Source: Leucobacter salsicius M1-8 (GTDB taxonomy: Bacteria; Actinomycetota; Actinomycetes; Actinomycetales; Microbacteriaceae). From it: a stretch of 33,917 nt of DNA. Positions 24,740 through 31,628 of this stretch are shown here, piece after piece. Where the stretch lies: assembly GCF_000350525.1 (NCBI RefSeq), contig NZ_AOCN01000021.1:1-33917 (forward strand). The letters are read 5' to 3'. The notes below the pieces were generated by a model. The model had not been told where the DNA came from. It did not search any database and was given only the letters and a program-made list of their open reading frames with translations. Numbering within the stretch: the stretch's first letter is position 1; each line of letters starts with the position of its first letter. The translations under genes and the position numbers were made by a program.

Positions 24740-25225
24740 CTAAGCACGACTCCGAACAATATCGATCAGCTTCGGAACGAGAACAGCAAGCTGATCGTCA
24801 GCGTAATTGTTCTGCTCCGAGGAATACGGGAACGAGAACGAACCAGCAAGCGGATGCTTGAAACTGACCGCATAGCGTCCGGGCCAGTCACTCATAAAGC
24901 CACCGTTGAAGAAAGAAGCCGAAACATTCATCTCCACGGACTCAATCTCCCGCATCGAGAAGACTCGCACCGAGAATTCCGCGTCATCTTGAAGCGGTTT
25001 CTCCGCTTCACCCAAAATCAGCAGTGAATCAGTGACCACAGCAATCTCGTAATCGTCTTCTGAATAGACCGCCGTGACATAGGCGACCTCAGATGCGTCC
25101 TTTGGTCCGATTGCCAAAGCGATGTTGGTGAGCATCTTCCCCCACCATTCCCCTGCATCATTAGGGAGCCGACACTGAGCGTTAATCCTCTGCCCGACCT
25201 CGCGATAGTCCTCAAGCCCTGCCAT
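24740..25225 (-). CDS. hypothetical protein in the late module
   Basis: 161 residues from the ATG at 25225 (MAGLEDYREVGQRINAQCRL), which has AAAGGAG eight bases upstream; an earlier start at 25276 lacks a good site. After a helical first 40 residues it is rich in beta segments (EVAYVTAVYSEDDYEIAVVT, then RYAVSFKHPLAGSFSFPYSS), reminiscent of a PH-like fold, and ends in a helix. I do not recognise a family. It is followed by the strong terminator at 24681-24709. Confidence 0.65.
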   Translation of the reverse strand: MAGLEDYREVGQRINAQCRLPNDAGEWWGKMLTNIALAIGPKDASEVAYVTAVYSEDDYEIAVVTDSLLILGEAEKPLQDDAEFSVRVFSMREIESVEMNVSASFFNGGFMSDWPGRYAVSFKHPLAGSFSFPYSSEQNNYADDQLAVLVPKLIDIVRSRA

Positions 25226-25276
25226 TTGAAACTCCTTTGTTAAGTGAGTTACAAGACTTTCATGAGCCACTGACAT

Positions 25277-25597
25277 TCACTCCACGCGCACTTGTGTAAG
25301 CCAGTCATCCCGAGCCCGCGAAGACGCAGGAACACCAGCCTCTCGCAACCGCTTCCAGTCTGGGATCTTCGGATACCTCTCCGACATCCAAAAGTTAACT
25401 TCAGCCCAGCGACGCACCGCCTCACGATGCAACGACGGAGCAGACCACCACGGCAAGACAAGCCGCATCTCAAGCCCCTGCTCCTGGCACCACGAACGGG
25501 CAGCCCGATGACTACGCCACTCAGGCGCATCAACACTGAGCAACGCCTCAGGAAGCTCCCCTGCAGACGCATCCACTGCTTTCCTACGCCTAGCCAT
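25277..25597 (-). CDS. hypothetical protein coupled to terS
   Basis: 106 residues from MARRRKAVDASAGELPEALL. The N-terminus is basic, the middle Trp/Arg-rich (APEWRSHRAARSWCQEQ, VLPWWSAPSLHREAVRRW). The ATG at 25597 overlaps the terS end by eight bases and has GGAG six bases upstream, so the two are translated together. A longer frame back to 25693 runs inside terS and is Arg-rich shadow. A partner or modulator of packaging is possible from position only. Confidence 0.65.
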   Translation of the reverse strand: MARRRKAVDASAGELPEALLSVDAPEWRSHRAARSWCQEQGLEMRLVLPWWSAPSLHREAVRRWAEVNFWMSERYPKIPDWKRLREAGVPASSRARDDWLTQVRVE

Positions 25598-25958
25598 TAC
25601 TACTCCGCTTCTTCTCACGCCACCGAGCCTGAGCCGCAGCCCGCGCCTGAGCCTGCTTCGCCGACAACACCTGACCCACCTCAGCCGCATCAAGATTCAA
25701 CTGAGACAACAACCGCGCCACAGACGCCTGCTGCTGCCGCAACTCACCCACAGCAGCATTCAGAACAGGCTGCCCCTGGGAACCTCTCGTCATAACCCCA
25801 TCCGCAGCGACCGCGGCCGCCAACGAATCGATCATGTCCATGCCACGACACGCTTCCAACAAGACCTCAGCCTCGTGAATATCGAACTCAAACTCATCCT
25901 GAGCAGAATCCCAAAACGCACGCCCACGAGCCCCCAACGAACTCTCCGAACCCTCCAC
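25590..25958 (-). CDS. terS: phage terminase small subunit
   Basis: 122 residues. SLGARGRAFWDSAQDEFEF opens the protein, EAEVLLEACRGMDMIDSLAA forms the first helices, NAAVGELRQQQASVARLLSQ follows, and the protein ends in a Lys/Arg-rich tail, QARAAAQARWREKKR. This order is that of actinophage small terminases, which recognise the packaging site and recruit the large terminase. The GTG at 25958 is preferred because GGAGG lies five bases upstream; the open frame begins with a TTG at 25982. No large terminase follows, as in satellites that redirect a helper phage's packaging motor. It overlaps the next gene by eight bases. Confidence 0.75.
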   Translation of the reverse strand: MEGSESSLGARGRAFWDSAQDEFEFDIHEAEVLLEACRGMDMIDSLAAAVAADGVMTRGSQGQPVLNAAVGELRQQQASVARLLSQLNLDAAEVGQVLSAKQAQARAAAQARWREKKRSSNG

Positions 25959-26051
25959 AACTACCTCCTTCCGAGCACCCAAAAACAGGCCCTCCGCATC
26001 TCCCGACTTCCTTCAGGCCTCCCCGGCGGTCCAGCCGCTGAGGCGTGACCT

Positions 26052-26093
26052 GGGGGTACCCCCTGGGGTGCCAGCGTGGTGTGCTGGCACCCC
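26052..26093 (-). terminator. palindrome and hairpin between the coiled-coil gene and terS
   Basis: GGGGTGCCAGC (26065-26075) pairs with GCTGGCACCCC (26083-26093) around GTGGTGT; next to it is the perfect palindrome GGGGGTACCCCC (26052-26063). It lies 21 bp beyond the stop of the 300-residue gene. There is no T run. It could be a terminator or part of a packaging site next to terS. Confidence 0.5.
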
Positions 26094-26113
26094 TGCGCCC
26101 TCACCTGGGGCGG

Positions 26114-27016
26114 TTAGGCGTTAGGCGGCCCGCTGAGGTCAGCGTTGTGGAAGTTGCTTTCGATGGCCGGCTCTTCAGCAGCAGTGTCGGACTCGGTCTC
26201 GATGGCGTCTGGGTTGAAGCCTTCGTCTCGTGCGTCGCTGGTGTCGGTGCTGCGTTCGTTGGCCTGTGCTTCTTCCATCGCGGCACGGAGTGCGTCGTTC
26301 GCTTCGGCGATACTGTCTCGGATGGCGTCGTTGGGTTCAACATAGAGCTTGATCTTGTCGAGCTCATCGAGGTTGGTCTTGAGGCCTTCGTTGATGTGGG
26401 TGTCGAATGCCTTCTGCACCTGGCTGGTGTTGTGGATGGTGAGGACCCGTAGTTTCTCAGCCTCTACGACATCGTTGTGTGCCTGGTTGAGTTCGGTGTC
26501 GTGCGTGCGGAGGATGAGTTCGATGATCTGTTCCGGCTCCTTGACGCCGATCGAGTGGAGGTAGTGGGGCGCTTCAGAGTTGATGGCTGCAACGGTTGCG
26601 TGGTCACCCTGTTTGATGGCGGTCTCGAGTCGGTGTTGGATCGCAGAGAGTCGGTTCTTCTGGTCCTTGCCGTTGAGGTCGCGTTCGATGCGTGCCCAAG
26701 ACTTGGTAGCGCGAGTCTCTGCGAGGAGCGCTTCTGTAGCGTTGCCGCTCTTCATGTTGAGGCGGTCTGCCAGGATCTCGTCGTACTTCTTCTGGTGCGC
26801 GTTCAGGTTGTTGCTGGCACGCTGGTTCTGGCGTTGTACGGTGGCAAGGAACTCGTCATGGTTGCTGCTCTTCTTGACGAAGTCGGTGCTGACTTCCTTG
26901 TACTTCAGGTTGTCTTCGTAGCCTTTGAGGGCGTAGTTGTGGTCGCTGACCGCGCCGTTGAGGACCTTCGTGATTGAGGTCGTGAGGTTGCGGGTTTTGA
27001 TGTTCTTGGCAGCCAT
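26114..27016 (-). CDS. coiled-coil protein, late module (unknown)
   Basis: 300 residues. MAAKNIKTRNLTTSITKVLN starts a long, mostly helical, charged protein (DEFLATVQRQNQRASNNLNA, LSAIQHRLETAIKQG, HNDVVEAEKLRVLTIHN) without membrane segments or Cys. The last 60 residues are acidic and look disordered (TSDARDEGFNPDAIETESDT). The ATG at 27016 follows AAGGAGCAGCATC. It sits right upstream of terS, where satellites often encode capsid-size or packaging factors and phages encode scaffolds. No family is recognised. A terminator precedes it, so it may have its own promoter or depend on read-through. Confidence 0.75.
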   Translation of the reverse strand: MAAKNIKTRNLTTSITKVLNGAVSDHNYALKGYEDNLKYKEVSTDFVKKSSNHDEFLATVQRQNQRASNNLNAHQKKYDEILADRLNMKSGNATEALLAETRATKSWARIERDLNGKDQKNRLSAIQHRLETAIKQGDHATVAAINSEAPHYLHSIGVKEPEQIIELILRTHDTELNQAHNDVVEAEKLRVLTIHNTSQVQKAFDTHINEGLKTNLDELDKIKLYVEPNDAIRDSIAEANDALRAAMEEAQANERSTDTSDARDEGFNPDAIETESDTAAEEPAIESNFHNADLSGPPNA

Positions 27017-27035
27017 GATGCTGCTCCTTTCAATA

Positions 27036-27062
27036 GAAAAGCCCCAGCAGATGCTCGGGGCT
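27036..27062 (-). terminator. terminator upstream of the coiled-coil gene
   Basis: On the minus strand AGCCCC (27057-27062) pairs with GGGGCT (27040-27045), with an inner stem AGC/GCT, and is followed by TTTT. It ends the early operon 30 bp after the stop at 27092 and lies only 20 bp before the next ATG. Confidence 0.75.
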
Positions 27063-27091
27063 GTGGTTGTTGGCGCGGGGTTGCGCCGGGT

Positions 27092-27289
27092 CTAGTTGGA
27101 GCGTTGCTCCGCTTCGTACGCATCGCATAGGTCGTGTACTTTGTCGACGATGCGGCGGGCCTCTTCGATGTTGAGGCGTACGAAAATGCCGCCTCGATAG
27201 ATGAGGATCACGTGTTCGTTGGTGTCGGTACGGGGGTTGCGCCAGTACCTAGTTTTCACGTTGACGCGCTCACGCTGTCTCGTAGTCAC
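27092..27289 (-). CDS. small hypothetical protein coupled to whiB
   Basis: 65 residues from the GTG at 27289: MTTRQRERVNVKTRYWRNPR, then a beta-like stretch (EHVILIYRGGIFVRLNIEEA) and a helix. AAAGGAGG lies six bases before the GTG, which overlaps the whiB stop as GTGA. A longer frame back to 27376 is inside whiB. It is the last gene of the early operon before a terminator. Function unknown. Confidence 0.7.
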   Translation of the reverse strand: MTTRQRERVNVKTRYWRNPRTDTNEHVILIYRGGIFVRLNIEEARRIVDKVHDLCDAYEAEQRSN

Positions 27290-27543
27290 GCGGCCTCCTT
27301 TCTGTCTAACTGCTTGAGTTGCACGCCGGGCCACCAGCCGGCCTTGGGTTGGTCGGTGATCGCGTACTCCATGCATTCGGTGAGAATGGGGCAGGCGCTG
27401 CAGATGCTCGCGAGTAGCCGCTTCTCGCCGTTCTGCAGCAGGTCGGCGATGTAGCGTTCGTCATCGAGGCAGTCCGGTTCGACTTCTTGCAGCGCGAACG
27501 TGAGGCGGTCCCATGCAGGTTTAGCCTCGGGTCTCATGTGCAT
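27286..27543 (-). CDS. WhiB family transcriptional regulator
   Basis: 85 residues. The four-Cys iron-sulphur pattern is present: one Cys near residue 25 (EPDCLDDERY), then CSACPILTEC (C-x2-C-x5-C, about residues 48-57), followed by GWWPG, the turn motif that contacts sigma factor. WhiB-like proteins bind RNA polymerase sigma A and alter promoter choice; actinophages often carry one. Here it sits in a satellite-like element just before the late genes, so a role in switching to late transcription or in acting on host genes is plausible. The start overlaps the previous gene's stop region directly (TGAATG). Confidence 0.9.
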   Translation of the reverse strand: MHMRPEAKPAWDRLTFALQEVEPDCLDDERYIADLLQNGEKRLLASICSACPILTECMEYAITDQPKAGWWPGVQLKQLDRKEAA

Positions 27544-27804
27544 TCAGGGTGCCTCGAAATCGATGTGCACGATCTCGTGGCGCCCGTTGCAGCGTTGCCC
27601 GCACGCGCCCCCGTTGATCGCTGCGAGTGGCTGTGCCGCGTCTGCTGGATCTTGGTAGAGGCTGATGGTGGGCATGTTGCACCAGGCGATGAGGGCGTAG
27701 TTGCCGGTGCCGTGAATCCAGGCTGCGGTGGGGATTGCACAGCGTAGGAAGGTTCGTGCGCCCTTGTGTCGCTTCGAGCATTTGTGATTTCGGTAGATCT
27801 TCAC
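27544..27804 (-). CDS. Cys/His-rich hypothetical protein
   Basis: 86 residues from a GTG at 27804: KIYRNHKCSKRHKGARTFLR, a Trp-rich middle (TAAWIHGTGNYALIAWC), and GGACGQRCNGRHEIVHI at the end. The HKCSKRH and CGQRCNGRH motifs could bind zinc. Similar short proteins occur in actinophage early operons next to WhiB. It overlaps the previous gene by four bases (GTGA) and abuts whiB. Confidence 0.7.
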   Translation of the reverse strand: MKIYRNHKCSKRHKGARTFLRCAIPTAAWIHGTGNYALIAWCNMPTISLYQDPADAAQPLAAINGGACGQRCNGRHEIVHIDFEAP

Positions 27805-28001
27805 TGTTCCTGTTCCTTTCGTGATGGCTGCTTATCGAGCAGCGTGGCGAGCTCCGCGATGAGGCGTGGGATCTCTGAATAGTCGAGTGCGATGGAGCCA
27901 CGGTTGCCGCCGTAGAGCTTCACGAGGTCGCTGCTTGTGCCATCTGCGTTGTCCCATTGAGCAGGTCTTGCCTGCACCCGGTAGGGCTTGCGTTTGGTCA
28001 T
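27801..28001 (-). CDS. small hypothetical protein
   Basis: 66 residues: MTKRKPYRVQARPAQWDNAD, then SLALDYSEIPRLI-like helix and a basic tail. The ATG at 28001 takes GGGGA from the last repeat of the GTTCC/GGAAC field as its ribosome binding site. Its stop overlaps the next GTG. It is the first gene after the repeat field. Function unknown. Confidence 0.65.
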   Translation of the reverse strand: MTKRKPYRVQARPAQWDNADGTSSDLVKLYGGNRGSIALDYSEIPRLIAELATLLDKQPSRKEQEQ

Positions 28002-28005
28002 GCGT

Positions 28006-28184
28006 GTTCCCCGTTCCCGTGTTCCCCGATATAGGGTCCGGGAACGGGGAACAGAGGTGTTCCCGAGTGTTCCCGGAACGTTCCCGGAACTCTGGTAGAG
28101 CCAAAGTTGGTGCCGGGGAACGTGTTCCTCGTTCCTCTGTTCCCGTGTTCCCCACCCCTATATCCGGGAACGGGGAACAGGAAC
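28006..28184. other. GTTCC/GGAAC repeat field, candidate replication origin (iterons)
   Basis: I count ten GTTCC and eight GGAAC in 179 bp. Two 42-bp copies (28013-28054 and 28139-28180) share GTTCCCGTGTTCCCC and CCGGGAACGGGGAACAG around a 10-bp centre that is roughly inverted between the copies (GATATAGGGT and ACCCCTATAT). Between them are two tandem copies of the palindrome GTTCCCGGAAC (28069-28079 and 28080-28090). It lies directly after the RepA-like gene, the usual place for an origin in satellites and plasmids. Confidence 0.7.
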
Positions 28185-28197
28185 GAATTCAGCGGGT

Positions 28198-29220
28198 TCA
28201 TGCCGGCACTCCTTCTCGTTCTTGCCACAGCCGCCATGCCTCAGATGCCTTGGTTGAACCCCAGCCGCAACGCAGTTTCACGTCGCGTATCGAGGTTGGC
28301 GCGGGCACGAGTTCTGACAGCTGCTTCAACAGCTGCTCAGGGGTAGCCCCGTCGACCTTGCTGCTCATGACGGGACGCTCACCGGCCTCTGGCGCGCTGA
28401 TCGACCACAGCAGCGCACCTTCCATGTCGGTCATCTTGAAACGTCCCACGAGCGGTTCTCGATCTTTGGGGCAGTGAGCTCGTAGGCCACCGTGTCGGTC
28501 TTTCACGAGGGTGAGTTCGGCGATGCCGCCTGACCCTGGCGTGAAGGGCTGATCGATGGTGACGCGAATCAACGTGCCTGAGATGGCGCGTTTCTTCGCT
28601 GCGGTGCCGGTCGCACCAAACGACCTCGAGTCACTACCTTTCGCTTGGTGGTCGATGAGGACCACGCAGGAGCCGGCGGTGGCGAATGGTTTGATCGCGA
28701 TTGAGTGGACGCGGGTGAAATCGTCGGCACTGTTGCTGTTCGCACCGTAGAGGGGCAGCAGCTCACCTACGGAGTCGATCACCACGAAGTCAGGCACCCA
28801 GATTCCCGCGTCTCTCACGACGCCTACGATCGCCTCCGGGTCATCTGCTGCGGTGTATCTGAACCGGTTCGGGTCAGACAGCACTTCGACGGGGACACCG
28901 AATGCTCTGAGCCTCGAGATCGTGGCTTGGGGGCCGTTGTGGTCGAGGTCGATGATGAGGACGCTGCCGCCTGCGATGAGTAGGTCAGCTACGGCAGCGA
29001 GAGCGAGCCAGGTTTTGCCTGACTCGGGATCACCAATGAGGCTGTTGACCATGCCGCGGTAGAAGATGCCTACCTGGTCGATCCTGAGCCCGTATTCGGG
29101 TACTGGCGGCTGTACTGGGCCTCGTGAGAGGAGGTCTTGTACGTCGCAGTAGAGAGGCTTGGTGTAGCCGGGTTCATGCTGCTGTCCGTTTACTGCGCTC
29201 AGGTGCTGCGCTGCTGCCAT
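28198..29220 (-). CDS. RepA-like AAA ATPase (probable replication protein)
   Basis: 340 residues. MVNSLIGDPESGKTWLALAA holds the Walker A motif (around residue 60-67). VLIIDLDHNGP and FVVIDSVGELLPLYG supply Walker B-like strands. ALIDHQAKG-like sensor segments follow (VVLIDHQAKGSDSRSFG). This is the RecA-like fold of AAA_25/RepA-type hexameric helicases. The last 60 residues look like a winged helix (LKQLSELVPAPTSIRDVKLR, then KASEAWRLWQ), suited to binding DNA. The ATG at 29220 has AGGAG seven bases upstream; its first 47 bp overlap the previous gene. The repeat field just downstream is its likely target, giving the element its own replication. Confidence 0.8.
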   Translation of the reverse strand: MAAAQHLSAVNGQQHEPGYTKPLYCDVQDLLSRGPVQPPVPEYGLRIDQVGIFYRGMVNSLIGDPESGKTWLALAAVADLLIAGGSVLIIDLDHNGPQATISRLRAFGVPVEVLSDPNRFRYTAADDPEAIVGVVRDAGIWVPDFVVIDSVGELLPLYGANSNSADDFTRVHSIAIKPFATAGSCVVLIDHQAKGSDSRSFGATGTAAKKRAISGTLIRVTIDQPFTPGSGGIAELTLVKDRHGGLRAHCPKDREPLVGRFKMTDMEGALLWSISAPEAGERPVMSSKVDGATPEQLLKQLSELVPAPTSIRDVKLRCGWGSTKASEAWRLWQEREGVPA

Positions 29221-29605
29221 CGTTGACTCCTGTTTCTGCCGGTTGTTGGCCGGCCCGTATTGAGTTCACGTTCTGTGGTTGCCCGATCGTGTGGGCGGGG
29301 TTGTGCTGCGCTTCCAGCGCGTCGAAGAACGCTTGTTCATCGAGTCGAAAGTGTTCATCGAGGCGACGCTGGTACTCCGCGTGCCGTTCCTTCGGCGCGA
29401 AGGCGCGCATCCACAGGATGTTCGCTTCACGCTCGAGTCGATCGACCTCGAGTTGCCGAGACGCGCGACCATCCGCGAGGCCGGCGAAGTACCAGGCAGA
29501 AACACTGAGGGGCAGGTCCGCAAATCGGATCTGCCCCTCCTGAAGCTGTGTCAACCACAGCTCGAGTGTTTCGTTCGCCTCTTTAGAGATCGGTACTCGA
29601 GCCAT
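29174..29605 (-). CDS. hypothetical protein upstream of RepA-like gene
   Basis: 143 residues from MARVPISKEANETLELWLTQ. It is mostly helical and Glu/Arg-rich (ADGRASRQLEVDRLEREANI, HAEYQRRLDEHFRLDEQAFF) with a polar C-terminus. The ATG at 29605 overlaps the previous gene by 23 bases and is preceded by AAGGCCAGG. No family recognised. Its place before the replication gene suggests an accessory replication or control role. Confidence 0.65.
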   Translation of the reverse strand: MARVPISKEANETLELWLTQLQEGQIRFADLPLSVSAWYFAGLADGRASRQLEVDRLEREANILWMRAFAPKERHAEYQRRLDEHFRLDEQAFFDALEAQHNPAHTIGQPQNVNSIRAGQQPAETGVNDGSSAAPERSKRTAA

Positions 29606-30113
29606 CCTGGCCTTGGTCGTCGACCTCACTCACATCGGTGTCAGAATCGTAGGGTGGTGGCCACTCGCGGCCTTCAGCCTTCGCTTCCATTTCTTCAGCG
29701 AAGCTCAGGTTCATCTCTGCCACCGACTTGTAATGGCGGGCTAGGGCTGCATCACGGTTCCCGTTGTACCTGGGGTAGTAGGTCGAGGTAAGACCGTGCC
29801 CGTCGAAGTGTTCCTTGACCGGGCTGCCGTCATCGTAGATGTAGCCAGATTTGGCGATGCGGCGCTGGTTGTACCGCCCTATCCAGGTTGACTCGATCGC
29901 AATGTGTTCATTCAACGCACCGTAGTTTGTGTCCACGATCGCATCGATGAATTCGAAGATGTGCTCGTCGATATCGAGCATGCTGCCACCAAGCTGGTCG
30001 GACACGTAACTGAGCATGCTCAGGTTCTGATGCACGAGCGCCTTCAGAGTGTCCAGCGCACTGGATTCCGGGGTGGTCTGCTTAATGAGGCTGGTGGCCG
30101 TGTTGTCGTTCAT
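29583..30113 (-). CDS. hypothetical protein, early operon
   Basis: 176 residues from MNDNTATSLIKQTTPESSAL. Helical N-terminal half (LDTLKALVHQNLSMLSYVSD), a Tyr/Arg-rich middle (WIGRYNQRRIAKSGYIYDD) and an acidic tail (DSDTDVSEVDDQGQDGSS). The ATG at 30113 overlaps the previous stop as ATGA; an in-frame ATG five codons earlier lies inside that gene. No family recognised. Confidence 0.65.
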   Translation of the reverse strand: MNDNTATSLIKQTTPESSALDTLKALVHQNLSMLSYVSDQLGGSMLDIDEHIFEFIDAIVDTNYGALNEHIAIESTWIGRYNQRRIAKSGYIYDDGSPVKEHFDGHGLTSTYYPRYNGNRDAALARHYKSVAEMNLSFAEEMEAKAEGREWPPPYDSDTDVSEVDDQGQDGSSTDL

Positions 30114-30412
30114 GCTGCTGTGATCCAAACTCGGGCCTGTCGCCCGTAACGTGTTTCTCTGGTTTCTTCGGTGGCAAGGACGAGGCCTTGCTCTGCGAGC
30201 TCGCTCACTGCGGAGCGCACTCGGGACGGGCTGAGCCCGGGCAGGTACTGTTCGAGCTCGAACTGGGTGACCCCAGTACCGCGGGCTCGCATCGCTGCCA
30301 GGACGACGGTCTGTGACCTGCTGAGGTCTGCACGCCGGCCCGCGTCAACGCTTGTGACCGGATCGGTCGACCTCGAGCGCGGGTTCACTCCGTCTAGTGC
30401 CAAGATGCTCAC
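30110..30412 (-). CDS. winged-helix DNA-binding protein
   Basis: 100 residues. After a polar N-terminus, RSQTVVLAAMRARGTGVTQF, ELEQYLPGLSPSRVRSAVSE and LAEQGLVLATEETRETRYGR make a complete winged helix: three helices, then a beta hairpin. Such short proteins are common in early operons of actinophages and act in replication control or regulation. It overlaps its neighbours on both sides by four bases (30409-30412 and 30110-30113). Confidence 0.7.
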   Translation of the reverse strand: MSILALDGVNPRSRSTDPVTSVDAGRRADLSRSQTVVLAAMRARGTGVTQFELEQYLPGLSPSRVRSAVSELAEQGLVLATEETRETRYGRQARVWITAA

Positions 30413-30966
30413 GCCAGTACCTCCTCGAACGGAGGCGCTCCGGGTGCAGTGCTACGGCGCAGCTCGGGGCCGTTGAGTCGGTCAGCGATCAGCACAGACT
30501 GGTTAAAGTCCCGTTGGTAGTCGCGAATAAGCCTCAGGCCGGCTTCACCTTCGCAGCCACCCTGCATTTCCCCGTAGGCCTTCCACTGTTCTCCTGGCCA
30601 ACGCTGCACCCAGACAATGTAATCTCCGTCAGCTCCGACGCCGTTCGCGCCTTCGAACCGCTGGTTCTGGCATGGACCGTTCTGTTCGCCACGCACCCAC
30701 TCGTGAGCCTCGTAAGTGCATGCGGCTACGGTGCAGGGCAGATCTTCGCGGACTACCGGCTTGGTAAAGATGTCCACTACTGGGAGTTCGATGACTCGGC
30801 AGATGCTGATCACTTCAGCTACGGTGAGTTCGCCCTGGCCAGCAAGCTTTCTCACGGTGGGTGCGATGGGGAGCCCTGCCGCGACGGCGATCGTTGCGGG
30901 GCTGTTACCGAGGCGTTCGATGCGGGCGTTGATATTGAGGAGCGCGTTGCCTGCTTCGTGGTTCAA
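30409..30966 (-). CDS. HTH-containing hypothetical protein
   Basis: 185 residues. The N-terminal 60 residues read as an XRE-like helix-turn-helix (NINARIERLGNSPATIAVAA, then PTVRKLAGQGELTVAEVISI). The remainder has a Cys pattern (LPCTVAACTYEAHEW, NGPCQNQRF, QGGCEGE) that might bind a metal, and a helical end. It overlaps both neighbours by four bases. Function unknown; a DNA-binding regulator is likely from the first domain. Confidence 0.65.
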   Translation of the reverse strand: MNHEAGNALLNINARIERLGNSPATIAVAAGLPIAPTVRKLAGQGELTVAEVISICRVIELPVVDIFTKPVVREDLPCTVAACTYEAHEWVRGEQNGPCQNQRFEGANGVGADGDYIVWVQRWPGEQWKAYGEMQGGCEGEAGLRLIRDYQRDFNQSVLIADRLNGPELRRSTAPGAPPFEEVLA

Positions 30967-31211
30967 ACTGCGGCCTCCTCATCGAGAAAGAGAGCGAGTG
31001 ACTGCAGTGCTGCTGCGAGGTCGCGGGCTTCATGAATCTCGAGGTGCACGGTCAGACCGGGGAGGTCCATCCGGATCAGATCACGGCCCAACCAGTCAAT
31101 GCTCTCGACATCGAGGATGGTGGTGCCGCCGGCAGAACGGATGTCGACGGTCTGAACGACGTCGAACGGGTTGGAGGTATCTGGAACCTCTGCGAGAATG
31201 TACGATGACAT
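30963..31211 (-). CDS. small hypothetical protein
   Basis: 82 residues: MSSYILAEVPDTSNPFDVVQ, beta-rich middle (TTILDVESIDWLGRDLIRMD), then a helix (HEARDLAAALQSLALFLDEE). The ATG at 31211 has AGGAGG nine bases upstream. It overlaps the following gene by four bases. No family recognised. Confidence 0.65.
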   Translation of the reverse strand: MSSYILAEVPDTSNPFDVVQTVDIRSAGGTTILDVESIDWLGRDLIRMDLPGLTVHLEIHEARDLAAALQSLALFLDEEAAV

Positions 31212-31223
31212 AGAAAATGCCTC

Positions 31224-31628
31224 CTAGTGAATCGTGTTTTCGGTGTAACCCTCATCGCAGTTCTGATTGGCGTTAGTGCCTGCGATGGGGGTTGTTTTCT
31301 TTACAAGGCGAATGCGCTCAAGGGGATCGCCCTGCTGGAACTTCTCTCGTTGCTTCCGACTGAGCGTCTGCTCGCCACGGTCGAGAAGAGTTCGAAGAAT
31401 GAGCTCCCCAAGCCGGTGATCAACGTGGATCGTGGGCTGCGTGCCATCTGCGAAACGAGGCCCTTTCAACGTCCAGTCACCGATTCCGAGTCGCAGCCGG
31501 CGGGCTGTCTCTTCGAAGGTTGGATCGCTGAACGAATAGACGGGGCTTTCGTCCTGGGCCTGTGTGGATTCATCCGAGACTGTTGTCGATCGGGATCCGG
31601 TAGCTGCTGGCAGCGGCGGCGGGGGCAT
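31224..31628 (-). CDS. hypothetical protein downstream of the excisionase
   Basis: 134 residues. A Pro/Ser/Thr-rich start, then FSDPTFEETARRLRLGIGDW and HRLGELILRTLLDRGEQTLS. The ATG at 31628 begins directly after the excisionase stop and has GGAGG nine bases upstream. No family recognised; the middle could be helical and DNA-binding. Second gene of the leftward early operon. Confidence 0.6.
   Translation of the reverse strand: MPPPPLPAATGSRSTTVSDESTQAQDESPVYSFSDPTFEETARRLRLGIGDWTLKGPRFADGTQPTIHVDHRLGELILRTLLDRGEQTLSRKQREKFQQGDPLERIRLVKKTTPIAGTNANQNCDEGYTENTIH

Noticed and set aside
26477..26977. 166-codon plus-strand frame
   Set aside because: Antisense to the coiled-coil gene; that gene has a good ribosome binding site and helical protein character.
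27998..28237. 79-codon minus-strand frame across the repeat field, ending with a TGA that overlaps the next ATG
   Set aside because: Its protein is just the translated repeats (Gly/Pro/Phe-rich) and its start lies inside the RepA-like gene in another frame; the stretch is better explained as a non-coding origin.
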